From: Lachnospira sp900551945
GTDB lineage: Bacteria; Bacillota; Clostridia; Lachnospirales; Lachnospiraceae
Reading direction: 5' to 3'
Length of the DNA stretch: 64,000 nt
NCBI GenBank assembly: GCA_048380335.1
Contig: DBFCCI010000044.1
Coordinates: 1-64,000 of the forward strand
Positions 36,439 to 45,837 of the stretch are shown in pieces; the first letter of the stretch is position 1; the number at the start of each line of letters is the position of its first letter. The position numbers were made by a program, and so were the translations under genes. The notes below the pieces were generated by a model. The model saw only the letters and a program-made list of their open reading frames with translations, did no database searches and was not told the DNA's origin.

Positions 36439-36652
36439 AAGCCAGAGTACGAATTTTATAGTTGATAGTGAGAACTAAGTAATTCTAAGATGTGCTGATA
36501 TTTGTAGTGACAACGGACATGAACGCAATCAATGCGACATCGTGTCGCTGATTGCTTGCCCTGACGTTTTGTCAGGGCATTATTGTTTTTTGACAGCACA
36601 AATAAGAATTACTAAGTTTTCACCATATACTATAAAATTCGCACTCTGGCTT
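36439..36652. repeat. Large structured element with a 48-bp stem and two internal hairpins
   Basis: Between convergent genes. AAGCCAGAGTACGAATTTTA on the left pairs with TAAAATTCGCACTCTGGCTT on the right, and the pairing continues inward through AACTAAGTAATTCT against AGAATTACTAAGTT, 48 positions with few mismatches. Inside are two hairpins, GCAATCA..GCGAC-GTCGC..TGATTGC (about 36514-36555) and GCCCTGAC-GTTTT-GTCAGGGC (36558-36578). The interior is visibly richer in G+C than its surroundings. TTTTTTT follows the right arm, so it can act as a terminator, but it is far larger than one. The family is unknown. Confidence 0.8.
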
Positions 36653-36791
36653 CTTTTTTTAATATATTTATTATATTGCCTTTATTAAAAATTGCTTTAT
36701 TGATATTTAGGTTATTAATTATATATTGTTTTGGGTGTAGAGTGGTGGGAAGAAAAAATAATACCCTTGTTCTGATAATAATAAAATGATT

Positions 36792-37820
36792 TTATTCAGT
36801 GGCTTTTTTGGCGTAGTTTGTGGTGACTAACTTTTCGTATGGTATGTTGTCGGTTAGTTCTCCTGCGTTTTTTAGGATATCGGTTAGAAGGTCGAAGCTG
36901 GATTGTTCAAATATTGTGTTGTCTTTCCATGTGTCTTGTGTTTTGTAACGTTCTACTATTTTTTCTATTGAGTTTAAGTCGGTTTCTGGGAATTGTGGGG
37001 CTATTATCTGGGCTATTTCTTTTGAAGTGTGGGTGTTTACATAGTCGAGTCCTTTTTGGATTGCTTTTGTAAATGAGAGTATTGTGTCGCTATTTTTTTC
37101 AATATAGCTTTTCTTTGCAGAGTAAGCTGTGTATGGAACGAAGCCACTGTCAACGCCAAGAGAAGCTGTTACATAGCCTGCGTTTTCATTTTCAAGAATG
37201 GTTGCGCTAGGTTCAAACTCAACAGTATAGTCACCAATTCCAGAAGAAAAAGCGGCAGCAGTTGAGCCGAAGTCGACGTTTTGAATTATATTTACATCAT
37301 TTTTAATATCTATATTATTCTTTTTTAAAATGTATTCTAGTATCATTTGTGGCATACCACCTGCTCTGCCGCCGATGATTGATTTTCCTTTTACATTTTC
37401 CCAAGTGAAATTATCTTCTTTATTTCGAGCAACAAGGAAGTTACCAGCTCTTTGAGTGAGTTGGGCAAAGTTGACAATATAGTCATCATAACCTTGTTGA
37501 TATACATATATAGATGCTTCAGAACCCATAAAGCCAATATCTGCGTCACCCGATATGAGAGATGTCATAACTTTGTCAGCACCAAAACCTGTTACGAGTT
37601 CAAGGTCAATACCTTCTTCCTTAAAGTATCCATTTTCAATTGCAACATATTGTGGTGCATAGAATATTGAGTGAGCAACTTCATTTAATGTAACTTTTTT
37701 GTAAGATGTATCATTTTCTTTGCAACCGTACATTATAAAAAATAAACAAAATATAAGCAAAAGACAAACGATACATCTAGTTTTCTTAAAGGTTGAAGTG
37801 ATACATACATTATTATCCAT
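36792..37820 (-). CDS. Substrate-binding lipoprotein, NitT/TauT (NMT1/THI5-like) type
   Basis: The 342-residue protein has a lipobox ending at C33 (IMYGCKEND) and a periplasmic-binding domain with SIFYAPQYVAIENGYFKEEG, typical of binding proteins for nitrate, sulfonates or thiamine-precursor pyrimidines. GYDDYIVNFAQLTQRAGNFLVA and GGRAGGMPQMI line the expected ligand region. No permease or ATPase genes are adjacent, which is odd, since such proteins usually sit in a three-gene operon. The upstream DNA shows no thiamine riboswitch. The ligand is undetermined. Confidence 0.88.
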   Translation of the reverse strand: MDNNVCITSTFKKTRCIVCLLLIFCLFFIMYGCKENDTSYKKVTLNEVAHSIFYAPQYVAIENGYFKEEGIDLELVTGFGADKVMTSLISGDADIGFMGSEASIYVYQQGYDDYIVNFAQLTQRAGNFLVARNKEDNFTWENVKGKSIIGGRAGGMPQMILEYILKKNNIDIKNDVNIIQNVDFGSTAAAFSSGIGDYTVEFEPSATILENENAGYVTASLGVDSGFVPYTAYSAKKSYIEKNSDTILSFTKAIQKGLDYVNTHTSKEIAQIIAPQFPETDLNSIEKIVERYKTQDTWKDNTIFEQSSFDLLTDILKNAGELTDNIPYEKLVTTNYAKKATE

Positions 37821-38062
37821 AAATACCTCGTGTGCATAGGAATTTATAGTATTTTATGAATAAAAAATAAAAAAGTTACTGTAAAAAATAGCAGATTAAT
37901 GGTATACTGTATTTAATAAAATTTTAAGGTATATATTATCTTTATAGAGAATATATGTTTGTTTGTGAATTAATCAAAGATGTTATTAAGACCGAATATA
38001 CAAAGGCTAAAAGCTTAAATGTTGTCTAATGGTAATAATAGTTGTAAGAATGAGGAAAAGTT

Positions 38063-38953
38063 ATGAAAATAGATATGCACTGTCACACAAAAGAAGGCTC
38101 TATTGACGCAAAGGTAAAAATAGAAAATTATATTAACAAACTTATTAGCAATGGCTGTAATGGTATGCTTGTAACAGACCATAATTCGTATAATGGTTAT
38201 AGAAAGTTTAAAGAAATAGCTAATAGAATGAACCTTAAAGAATTTACAGTATTAAAAGGAATAGAATACGATACAAAAGATGCAGGTCATATAATAGCAA
38301 TCTTGCCAGAGCATATCAACGAAAAAATATTAGAAGTTCGAGGAATGAAAGTAAAACAGCTTGAAAAGCTTGTACATGGGTTAGGCGGAGTATTAGGCCC
38401 AGCTCATCCTTATGGAACAGGATATTATGCGTTTGCAAATACAAAGTTTGGTAAGAATAATATGAACTTTATCAAGAAGTTTGATTTTATAGAAACATTT
38501 AATGCTTGTACAAAGCCACTTGAGAATATGTTAGCTGATAGATTGGCAGAACGTTTTAATAAATTAAAAACAGGTGGTTCTGATGCTCATAAAGAAGATG
38601 TTGTTGGTATGGCATTTACAGAATTTAGCGATATTATAAGAAATAATGATGATTTAATATCAGCAATAAAGTCTAATAAGGCTACAAAAGTGCATGGAAA
38701 TGTTATAGAAAAGAAGCTGAAAAAAAGTAATGTTATAATAGAAGAAGCAGGCATTATTGGATATTATATTTACAATAGATTAGGTGCGTGGTTGAATAAG
38801 GATAAGCTTACAATACTTATGGTTGAACTTCATAATAGATACTTAAATGATATACAAGATATCTGTAAGAAATATAATGAACGAAAAGAAGATATGGAGA
38901 ATATTAGAAAATATATAGATTGTCATTTTAGAGAGAAAAAAGTTGTTCAATAA
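38063..38953 (+). CDS. PHP-domain metal-dependent phosphoesterase
   Basis: The 296-residue protein starts with the PHP motif DMHCHTKEGS (His6, His8), then LVTDHNSY, LGPAHPYG and TGGSDAHK, giving the metal-ligand set of PHP phosphoesterases. It resembles the stand-alone PHP proteins that hydrolyse nucleotides or sugar phosphates. About 70 C-terminal residues form a charged helical extension of unknown role. GAGGAAAAG precedes the ATG. There is no operon partner. Confidence 0.85.
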   Translation: MKIDMHCHTKEGSIDAKVKIENYINKLISNGCNGMLVTDHNSYNGYRKFKEIANRMNLKEFTVLKGIEYDTKDAGHIIAILPEHINEKILEVRGMKVKQLEKLVHGLGGVLGPAHPYGTGYYAFANTKFGKNNMNFIKKFDFIETFNACTKPLENMLADRLAERFNKLKTGGSDAHKEDVVGMAFTEFSDIIRNNDDLISAIKSNKATKVHGNVIEKKLKKSNVIIEEAGIIGYYIYNRLGAWLNKDKLTILMVELHNRYLNDIQDICKKYNERKEDMENIRKYIDCHFREKKVVQ

Positions 38954-39185
38954 ATAATCAAATATGTATTTATAAGTTATTTTGTTTTTTTATGTAAGAG
39001 TAGGAGCTTGCTTTATATTGTAAAATACCGTTTGTCAAAGAATTAAGTGAATAGTAATAAAGTATTATTTTAGGAAACTATAAACATGGTACTTGCTTGT
39101 ATTTGGGGAATATGTTATTTTAACAATGTGTCATACTAAAATATATATTAGGTGTTATATGTTATACTAAAGGAGGGATTGTATA

Positions 39186-40598
39186 ATGTTTGGAAAGGGT
39201 AGAAACCATAATTCAGATATTAATAGCAAAGATATTGAACGAATGATGCAGGATCTTGACAATATAATTGCTGGTGACTTTGATAAAGTTGATGTATCTG
39301 AATATGAAAATCAAATGTATGGAAATAAGCTGAATGAGTTAATTGAAACTTTTAAAAAGGCTAATAATAACTTTATTATGCGTCTTAATAATGCAATGGA
39401 GTCGATTGGTGATAATTCTTACGTTAAAAAGACACAAGACCAAGTATTGTCGCAAACAGAAGCTATTTCACAGATGAAAAGTGCTAGTAGTAATATGGAA
39501 AGCTCAATCGGTGATATAACTTCATCAATGGCAGAAATAAAAGATAAGACACATCAAGTTATCAGTGTTGCCAAAAATAGTACAGATACTTTAAATCAAA
39601 GTATTAAGGCAGTTAATGAAACATCAGATAGAATAAAATATATTAATAGTCAGGTTCAGGAATTTAATGTTAAGATTGACAAAATTAGCGAAATTGTAGA
39701 CATTGTTAAAAAAGTAGCAAGTCAAAGTAATCTTTTAGCACTTAATGCTTCTATTGAAGCGGCAAGAGCAGGCGAAGCAGGTAAGGGCTTTGCAGTAGTT
39801 GCTGACCAAGTAAGAGAATTATCAAGTAATACATCTGAGTCGGCAGGAGATATTGTAAGATACGTTTCAGAATTAAGAGATGATATTAATGCTCTTGCTG
39901 TAGATATGAATAGTACAACAGAAAAGCTTTCAGAAGGCAATAGTAAAGTTGAAGTATCTCTTGAAGAAATAGAAAAGATGAACTTAGAGCTTGTTGAAAT
40001 TAATAATAATATTGACAATATATTTATTGCTATAGATGTACAGTCTAATCTTACAAAAGATTTTACAAAGCAGACACAAGCTATTTCTGATAGTTATAAA
40101 AATCTATCCGAAGATTGTAGCACAATGGGTACACACGTTTATAAGATTGGAAGATATATTGATACTGTTAGAAGTGATATGGTTAGAGGTTTTTCAGAGA
40201 TTACGCAGCTTGACTGGTTGAGAGTATTTGAAGTTGACCACTTTATTCTTATGTGGCGTGTATATAATAATGCAGCAGATTATGAAAGACTTAAAGTTAC
40301 TCAGCTTAATAATCCAGAAAGTTGTAAGTTAGGAAAATGGATGGCTTCACAGACAGACGAGCGTATTAAGTCGAGTGCCGAGTTTAAGGAATTAAAAAGA
40401 GCGCATGAAGATGTACATAAGTATGCTACATTGTCGTGGGAAGCTAGAGATAAAGATGATATTCAAGGAGCTTATGATTACTTTGACAAGACTTATGACG
40501 CATATTATGTATATCAAAAGGCTATTAAAAATATGGAAAATAGAATGAGACAGCTAGGTTATACAGATAAGACAGAGATAGTTATATTTAGAAATTAA
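39186..40598 (+). CDS. Soluble methyl-accepting chemoreceptor with a C-terminal CZB zinc-binding domain
   Basis: The 470-residue protein has no membrane helix. A coiled-coil chemoreceptor signalling region has its tip at about 178-212 (QSNLLALNASIEAARAGEAG and the following GFAVVADQVRELS), which contacts CheA/CheW. The C-terminal domain (from about 345) has DHFILMWRVYNNA, CKLGKW and HEDVHKYA, the His/Cys pattern of the CZB domain, which binds zinc and senses zinc or oxidants. It probably signals from the cytosol to the flagellar motor. An AAAGGAGGG site precedes the ATG. Confidence 0.92.
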   Translation: MFGKGRNHNSDINSKDIERMMQDLDNIIAGDFDKVDVSEYENQMYGNKLNELIETFKKANNNFIMRLNNAMESIGDNSYVKKTQDQVLSQTEAISQMKSASSNMESSIGDITSSMAEIKDKTHQVISVAKNSTDTLNQSIKAVNETSDRIKYINSQVQEFNVKIDKISEIVDIVKKVASQSNLLALNASIEAARAGEAGKGFAVVADQVRELSSNTSESAGDIVRYVSELRDDINALAVDMNSTTEKLSEGNSKVEVSLEEIEKMNLELVEINNNIDNIFIAIDVQSNLTKDFTKQTQAISDSYKNLSEDCSTMGTHVYKIGRYIDTVRSDMVRGFSEITQLDWLRVFEVDHFILMWRVYNNAADYERLKVTQLNNPESCKLGKWMASQTDERIKSSAEFKELKRAHEDVHKYATLSWEARDKDDIQGAYDYFDKTYDAYYVYQKAIKNMENRMRQLGYTDKTEIVIFRN

Positions 40599-40627
40599 AA
40601 ATAAATTATTTTAGTTATATTATATTA

Positions 40628-40723
40628 GGGGCTGTTGCACTAAGAAGATTTTATACAAAATATAGATATTTAATTAGTAAATAATTCTATATCTTGTACA
40701 AATTTTCGTTAATGCGACAGCCC
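40628..40723. repeat. Hairpin repeat CTGTYGCACTAAGAA, copy 2
   Basis: GGGCTGTTGCAC at the left pairs with GCGACAGCCC at the right, and TTTTATACAAAATATAGA with TCTATATCTTGTACAAATTT further in. The left arm matches 7413-7441. It lies just after the chemoreceptor and may end its transcript. Confidence 0.7.
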
Positions 40724-40761
40724 ATATTGTATTATTATTGCTAATAATGTTACTTATATTG

Positions 40762-40855
40762 CACTCATACTCTAACGGCTAAAACTAGTTGTGTTTTTAT
40801 ATACAATTACTTTCAATTATATTTAAAAGCATATAAAACTAATGATTTTCTACAA
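40762..40855 (+). repeat. Structured repeat, copy A
   Basis: It shares ACTCYAACGGYTAAARCT, then TATATAC, ACTTTCAA, AAAGCATATAA and ACTAATGATTTTCTA with 52485-52578. TTTTATAT (40795-40802) pairs with ATATAAAA (40831-40838) and CTTT with AAAG inside. The copies differ by compensating bases in the stem. Confidence 0.6.
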
Positions 40856-40949
40856 AGAATTACACTATTTTAAAGTAATAAAAGTGTTTAACTTTGCTTA
40901 TAGTGCTAAAAAAAATACATGATACAAAATTTCAAATGTTGTTAAAAAG

Positions 40950-40978
40950 TTGACAAAACTTTAAAACAGGTATATTGT
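40950..40978 (+). promoter_or_regulatory. Promoter of the pyrophosphatase gene
   Basis: TTGACA, 17 bases, TATTGT, about 80 nt before the start codon. Confidence 0.5.
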
Positions 40979-41056
40979 GATAATAGGATATTAAGGTATT
41001 AGGATTAGGAGAAGTTGTAAAACAACGAAAAGTACAAAAAATATAAGGAAGTAGAT

Positions 41057-42709
41057 ATGTGTAGTAATAATAAACCAATCATAGTAATAGGACATAAGAA
41101 CCCTGATACAGACTCAATATGTTCAGCTATCTGTTATGCTGATTTAAAAAGTAAAATAACTAATGAAACCTACATTGCCAAAAGAGCAGGTCATCTTAAT
41201 GAAGAAACTCAATATGTATTAAAAAAATATGATATAAAAGTTCCAGAGTATATTAAAGATGTAAGACCACAGGTAAGTGATATTGAAATTAGAAGAACGG
41301 AAGGTGTATCAAAAGATATATCTGTAAAAGACGCATGGACTAAGATGAAAGACTTAAATGTTGTAACACTTCCTATAACACAAAAAAAACGTTTAATAGG
41401 ACTTATTACAATTGGAGATATTGCAAAGTCATATTTTGAAGTATATGACAGTACAATCCTTGCAACTGCTAAGACTAAGTTTCAAAATATTGTAGATACT
41501 CTTAATGGAACAGTAATAACAGGTAATATCAATGAAGTATTTCAAAAGGGAAAAGTCGTTATAGCTGCTGCCAATCCAGAGATGATGGAAAATTACATAG
41601 AAGCAGGCGACATTGTAATATTAGGTAATAGATACGAGGCACAACTTTGTGCAATAGAAATGGAAGCTAAGTGTCTTATAGTTTGTGAGGGAGCAGGAAT
41701 TTCAAAAACTATAACTAAAGTAGCCAATGAAAGAGACTGCATAATTATAAGCACAAGTTATGATACTTATACAGTAGCAAGACTTATTAACCAAAGTATG
41801 CCGATTGAATTTCTTATGAAAAAGAAAGAAGATGGACTTATAAGTTTTAATACTGATGATTTTATTGAAGATATTCAAGGAATTATGGCAAAGAAGCGCC
41901 ATAGAGATTTCCCAATTGAAGATAATAAGAATAATTATATAGGTATGATTTCAAGACGTAACTTACTTGGTGCAGGCAAGAAGCAGATTATTCTTGTTGA
42001 CCACAACGAAAAAGGACAGGCTATAAGTGGAATTGAAACAGCCCAGATATTAGAAATTATTGACCATCATAGAATTGGTTCAATTGAAACAGTAACACCA
42101 GTGTTCTTTAGAAATCAGCCGTTAGGTTGTACAGCTACAATTATTTGTCAGATGTACCATGAAAATAATATCGAAATAACACCAAAGATAGCATATCTTT
42201 TATGCTCTGCTATTATTTCAGATACACTTATTTTCAAATCACCAACTTGTACAGCAGAGGATATTAAGGCGTGTCGTGAACTTGCAGATATAGCAGGAAT
42301 TAATATAGAAGAACATGGTATGGAAATGTTTAATGCAGGAAGTAATCTTTCAAGCAAGACAGCTAAAGAAATTATTATGCAGGATTATAAGAAGTTCTCT
42401 GTTAATGATATTAAGATTGGTGTAGGACAGATTAATACTATGAGTCAAGCCGAGATTGACAATATAAGAGGTAAGATTGAAAATTATATTGATAAAGTTA
42501 TTGCTGACGGTGGAGTAGACATGGTATATCTTCTTATGACTAATATAATGACAGAGTCATCAGAAGTTGTATTTGCAGGAAAGAGCGCAGGAAGTGTGCT
42601 TGCTAACGCATTTAACGTACAGGTTAATGGCAAAAGTGCCGTTCTTGAGAAAATTGTATCAAGAAAGAAACAGTTTTTCCCAGCAATTATGGAAACATTA
42701 CAGCAATAA
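41057..42709 (+). CDS. ppaC: Family II Mn-dependent inorganic pyrophosphatase with regulatory CBS and DRTGG domains
   Basis: The 550-residue protein opens with the DHH-type metal motif GHKNPDTDS (12-20) and has the DHH core IIDHHRIGS (about 334) with the C-terminal DHHA2 segment. Between them lie CBS domains (about 70-130 and 250-310) and a DRTGG-like domain (about 135-245), an arrangement known in clostridial CBS-PPases regulated by adenine nucleotides and diadenosine polyphosphates. It hydrolyses pyrophosphate from biosynthetic reactions. AAGGAAG precedes the ATG. Confidence 0.93.
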   Translation: MCSNNKPIIVIGHKNPDTDSICSAICYADLKSKITNETYIAKRAGHLNEETQYVLKKYDIKVPEYIKDVRPQVSDIEIRRTEGVSKDISVKDAWTKMKDLNVVTLPITQKKRLIGLITIGDIAKSYFEVYDSTILATAKTKFQNIVDTLNGTVITGNINEVFQKGKVVIAAANPEMMENYIEAGDIVILGNRYEAQLCAIEMEAKCLIVCEGAGISKTITKVANERDCIIISTSYDTYTVARLINQSMPIEFLMKKKEDGLISFNTDDFIEDIQGIMAKKRHRDFPIEDNKNNYIGMISRRNLLGAGKKQIILVDHNEKGQAISGIETAQILEIIDHHRIGSIETVTPVFFRNQPLGCTATIICQMYHENNIEITPKIAYLLCSAIISDTLIFKSPTCTAEDIKACRELADIAGINIEEHGMEMFNAGSNLSSKTAKEIIMQDYKKFSVNDIKIGVGQINTMSQAEIDNIRGKIENYIDKVIADGGVDMVYLLMTNIMTESSEVVFAGKSAGSVLANAFNVQVNGKSAVLEKIVSRKKQFFPAIMETLQQ

Positions 42710-42786
42710 TTATGTTATAATAAAGGTGTTTTGTAAAATACTAATTTATATTGAGTGTAATAAAACATTCAGGAATGGAGTATATT

Positions 42787-43659
42787 TTGAAGAAGTTAAG
42801 AAAAGACGACCCTTGCTGGTGTAATAGTGGAAAAGCTTATGGCGAGTGCCATGCAGCTTTCGATAAGAAAATAGAAGTATTCAAAAAGAAGTTTCATAAA
42901 GTACCACCAAGAAGTATAATTAAGAATGAACAACAGCTTCAGGGAATGAGAGAAAGTAGTAAGATTAATGTTGCTGTACTTGATTATGTGGCAGAGCATA
43001 TTAAGGCAGGAATGACAACAGAAGAAATTGACAGAATGGTATATGAAAAAACAACAGCAATGGGTGGTATTCCAGCACCACTTAATTATGAAGGCTATCC
43101 TAAGAGTGTGTGTACTTCAATTAACAATGAAGTGTGTCATGGTATTCCATCTAATAACATTATCCTTGCAGATGGTGATATTGTTAATGTTGACTGTTCA
43201 ACAATCTTTAATGGATATTTTTCAGATTCATCAAGAATGTTTTGTATAGGAAATGTATCTGAAAAGAATAAAAAGCTTGTAGATGTAGCTAAGGAGTGCG
43301 TAGAGTTAGGTCTTAAGCAGGTTAAACCATGGGGACATTTAGGTGATGTTGCACAGGCAATTAATGACCATGCGATGGCAAATGGATATTCAGTAGTAAG
43401 AGATGTAGGTGGTCATGGTATCGGACTTGAGTTCCACGAAACACCATTTGTAAGCTATGTTATTAAAAAAGGTACTGGTATGGTTATGGCACCTGGCATG
43501 GTATTTACAATTGAGCCTATGATTAACATGGGTACAGCAGAAGTATATGTTGACGAAGAAAATGGTTGGACAATATATACAGATGATGATGAACCATCAG
43601 CACAGTGGGAAATAATGGTTCATGTAACAGAAGATGGCTACGAAGTTATGTCTTGGTAA
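42787..43659 (+). CDS. map: Type I methionine aminopeptidase with an N-terminal SEC-C-like zinc motif
   Basis: About 290 residues. The N-terminus has a cysteine-rich SEC-C-like motif (DDPCWCNSGKAYGECH), with His replacing one usual Cys. The catalytic domain carries the MetAP ligands: the two Asp in VDCSTIFNGYFSDSS, His in GGHGIGLEFHE, Glu in TIEPMI and Glu in QWEIMVHVT. It removes initiator Met from new proteins. ATG 42775 is directly after the ribosome site, whereas TTG 42787 is six bases from GGAG, so the TTG is preferred. Confidence 0.93.
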   Translation: MKKLRKDDPCWCNSGKAYGECHAAFDKKIEVFKKKFHKVPPRSIIKNEQQLQGMRESSKINVAVLDYVAEHIKAGMTTEEIDRMVYEKTTAMGGIPAPLNYEGYPKSVCTSINNEVCHGIPSNNIILADGDIVNVDCSTIFNGYFSDSSRMFCIGNVSEKNKKLVDVAKECVELGLKQVKPWGHLGDVAQAINDHAMANGYSVVRDVGGHGIGLEFHETPFVSYVIKKGTGMVMAPGMVFTIEPMINMGTAEVYVDEENGWTIYTDDDEPSAQWEIMVHVTEDGYEVMSW

Positions 43660-43740
43660 TTTTTATAAATGAGTGGCTAATTCCAATAGCTTTGATATAT
43701 AAGGTTAGTTGCTTATTTGAATTGTATAATTAAATATTTG

Positions 43741-43764
43741 TTTTGCTATAAAAATATAGCAAAA
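43741..43764. terminator. Perfect hairpin downstream of map
   Basis: TTTTGCTATA and TATAGCAAAA pair over AAAA. Confidence 0.55.
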
Positions 43765-43766
43765 TT

Positions 43767-43822
43767 AAAAACTGTCACAGTAAGAAACTTTTATTAAGCT
43801 TTTCTTGTTGTGACAGTTTTTT
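43767..43822. terminator. Bidirectional terminator, related to the CTGTYGCACTAAGAA hairpins
   Basis: AAAACTGTCAC...AAGAAA pairs with TTTCTT...GTGACAGTTTT between convergent genes. The arm CTGTCACAGTAAGAAA resembles CTGTCGCACTAAGAAA of the repeat at 7413. Confidence 0.75.
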
Positions 43823-43833
43823 AATAAATAAAT

Positions 43834-45567
43834 TTATTCTTCAACGATTGGAATTACCATGTTTTCAAAGGCGTTTCGCATTTTAGGGTGTTTAATTAGA
43901 AAATGAATTGCGGGCGTTTTATTTTTTGAAACTATTACATATTTTCCTTCATGTATATAAATCTGTATATTGCGAAAAGCGGAAGAAGAATTGTTTACAA
44001 TACTATAATTAGAATGTTGCTTTTCATATTCTTGTATTAAGTGTAAATGTTCTTGATAGTCATTCCAACTGTAAATAATATCCTTTTCGTAAAACATACC
44101 AGAAAGTGGCAGTACAATAGGAAATTGTTCAAATTCTTCTTTTGTTAGAATTGGCATTTCTTCTGTAATATGACTGTGTTTTAAAATATCATTTGCTAAT
44201 TTACATTGTGAGTAAAAGTATTTCATAATTTGTTTTTGCTCATTTTCTGAAATATTATTATGTTTTAAAATTTTATTTAGTAAAGCTTCATTGGCTGTAT
44301 ATAAAGATAATGATGACAAAATAAAATATCTATTTCCTTCTATTTGAGCATCACTTTGTAAAAGATTGTTAAATTCTTGCATACGTTCTCCACGATAAAT
44401 CTCCATAAGTGGAGAAGCCTTTGATAAAAGTCGCTTTGCAAGTCGTTTATAATAAGTTACTTCTTCTTTGTTTTTCGTAAGATAATACTTTCCTTCACTG
44501 TGATACCCATTAATAGCTTCACCAGTCAATGCAACATTTCCAGAAACTTTAAGGAAATGAGAAAATACATTACCTTGTGAACCGTTTAGATAATAAGGTG
44601 ATATTTGCCCCGTCATATACATAGGTATCCAACTTTCTAAGCCCAACATCATTTCTTCAAAGGAACGGTCTATATAATGTATTTGATTAAGGTGAAGTCC
44701 TTTCTTTAACATCATTGCCATACCAAACATCCATTTTTTTGGAAATTCTGGGTCTTTAGCCATTTCATTCATTGGCATATCACTATACATAATAACTGGT
44801 TCTTTTGACTTTGAAAGCACAGTTGCCTTAAGAAATGATATTTCACTGTCCATCATTTCTTTTAACCCAAAGTAACTTCTTGAAGTTGGCAACTGAAAAG
44901 GAACAGACGGAACTTTCAATTCATCAAAATGTATAGCTCTTATATACTCATAAAGATTAAATTCGTCTAATTTTTCAAGGAAACTTTTCATATAATCTTT
45001 AGAATTGTTAGAACAGTTAATAAGCCATTCAGAGAGTAATTTTTGATAAGAATTATAATTTGATAACTCATTTATATCACAACCTATTAAGCCGGAAATT
45101 ACTATTTTTTCAGAATTACTTAAGTATCGTCTTGCAATAAAACTAGCTACACCAAAAGCAAATTCTTGTGGGTTAGCAGGCTGTCTTTGACCTTTTCGTA
45201 TTCTTGAAATATAAGAAGCGTCAAAGTTTAGAAACCTAGAAAGTTCCGAGATACTAACAGGTAAAACATTAAGTAATGTATTAAAGTTAGCTTGTAATTT
45301 TGTTACATCTACTGAGTTATTTTTGACAAGCCCAGAAAAATCATCAGTTACAGCTTGTATTGTAATGTCGCTTATATTTTTACTTTCAGCAATAGCAACA
45401 ATTCCTTTAACTAGATTAGAAAAATTATCTGAATCCGCTTCTGGAACACGTTCACCTGACCTATAACGGCTTATAGTGGCTGGAGAAAGTCCAGAATTAT
45501 CTGATAAATCTTTAGCCGTACAGTCTAATATTTCTATGTATTCAGAGAGTTTATCTTTAAATGTCAT
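43834..45567 (-). CDS. Large regulator with two tandem helix-turn-helix domains and an unknown C-terminal domain
   Basis: 577 residues. Two XRE-type HTH regions are visible: TAKDLSDNSGLSPATISRYR (about 17-36, then SGERVPE) and SISELSRFLNFDASYISRIR (about 103-122, then KGQRQPA). The remaining 430 residues form a soluble domain I do not recognise, containing MYSDMPMNEMAKDP and EIYRGERMQEF. It is not a known sensor fold by eye. The gene is divergent from the BspA-like surface-protein gene across a 270-bp region, and control of that gene is a reasonable inference. The GGAGG site is excellent. Confidence 0.75.
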   Translation of the reverse strand: MTFKDKLSEYIEILDCTAKDLSDNSGLSPATISRYRSGERVPEADSDNFSNLVKGIVAIAESKNISDITIQAVTDDFSGLVKNNSVDVTKLQANFNTLLNVLPVSISELSRFLNFDASYISRIRKGQRQPANPQEFAFGVASFIARRYLSNSEKIVISGLIGCDINELSNYNSYQKLLSEWLINCSNNSKDYMKSFLEKLDEFNLYEYIRAIHFDELKVPSVPFQLPTSRSYFGLKEMMDSEISFLKATVLSKSKEPVIMYSDMPMNEMAKDPEFPKKWMFGMAMMLKKGLHLNQIHYIDRSFEEMMLGLESWIPMYMTGQISPYYLNGSQGNVFSHFLKVSGNVALTGEAINGYHSEGKYYLTKNKEEVTYYKRLAKRLLSKASPLMEIYRGERMQEFNNLLQSDAQIEGNRYFILSSLSLYTANEALLNKILKHNNISENEQKQIMKYFYSQCKLANDILKHSHITEEMPILTKEEFEQFPIVLPLSGMFYEKDIIYSWNDYQEHLHLIQEYEKQHSNYSIVNNSSSAFRNIQIYIHEGKYVIVSKNKTPAIHFLIKHPKMRNAFENMVIPIVEE

Positions 45568-45837
45568 AGTATACCTCCTAAGTATATTTTTTGCTAAATT
45601 TATTATACAATAGTTACCTTTGATTATGATACTAAAATTTCCGAAATGGCATTGCCTATTTGGAAAGAATTAACAAATTTTAAATAATTTAATTATAATA
45701 AGAATTAATAAATCATTAGTTGCTTATAAGCTGTAAAAGCAACAAGTTATGTTTTCACTTATTATTTAATTTAATAAAAATAAAAGTGGGGACTTGTTTA
45801 TATTAGTGAAGCTTAAGTTATTGAAAGGAGAAACAAT

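Noticed and set aside
37821..38062. TPP riboswitch ahead of the substrate-binding lipoprotein
   Set aside because: No CTGAGA or ACCTG-type thiamine box on the minus strand upstream of 37820.
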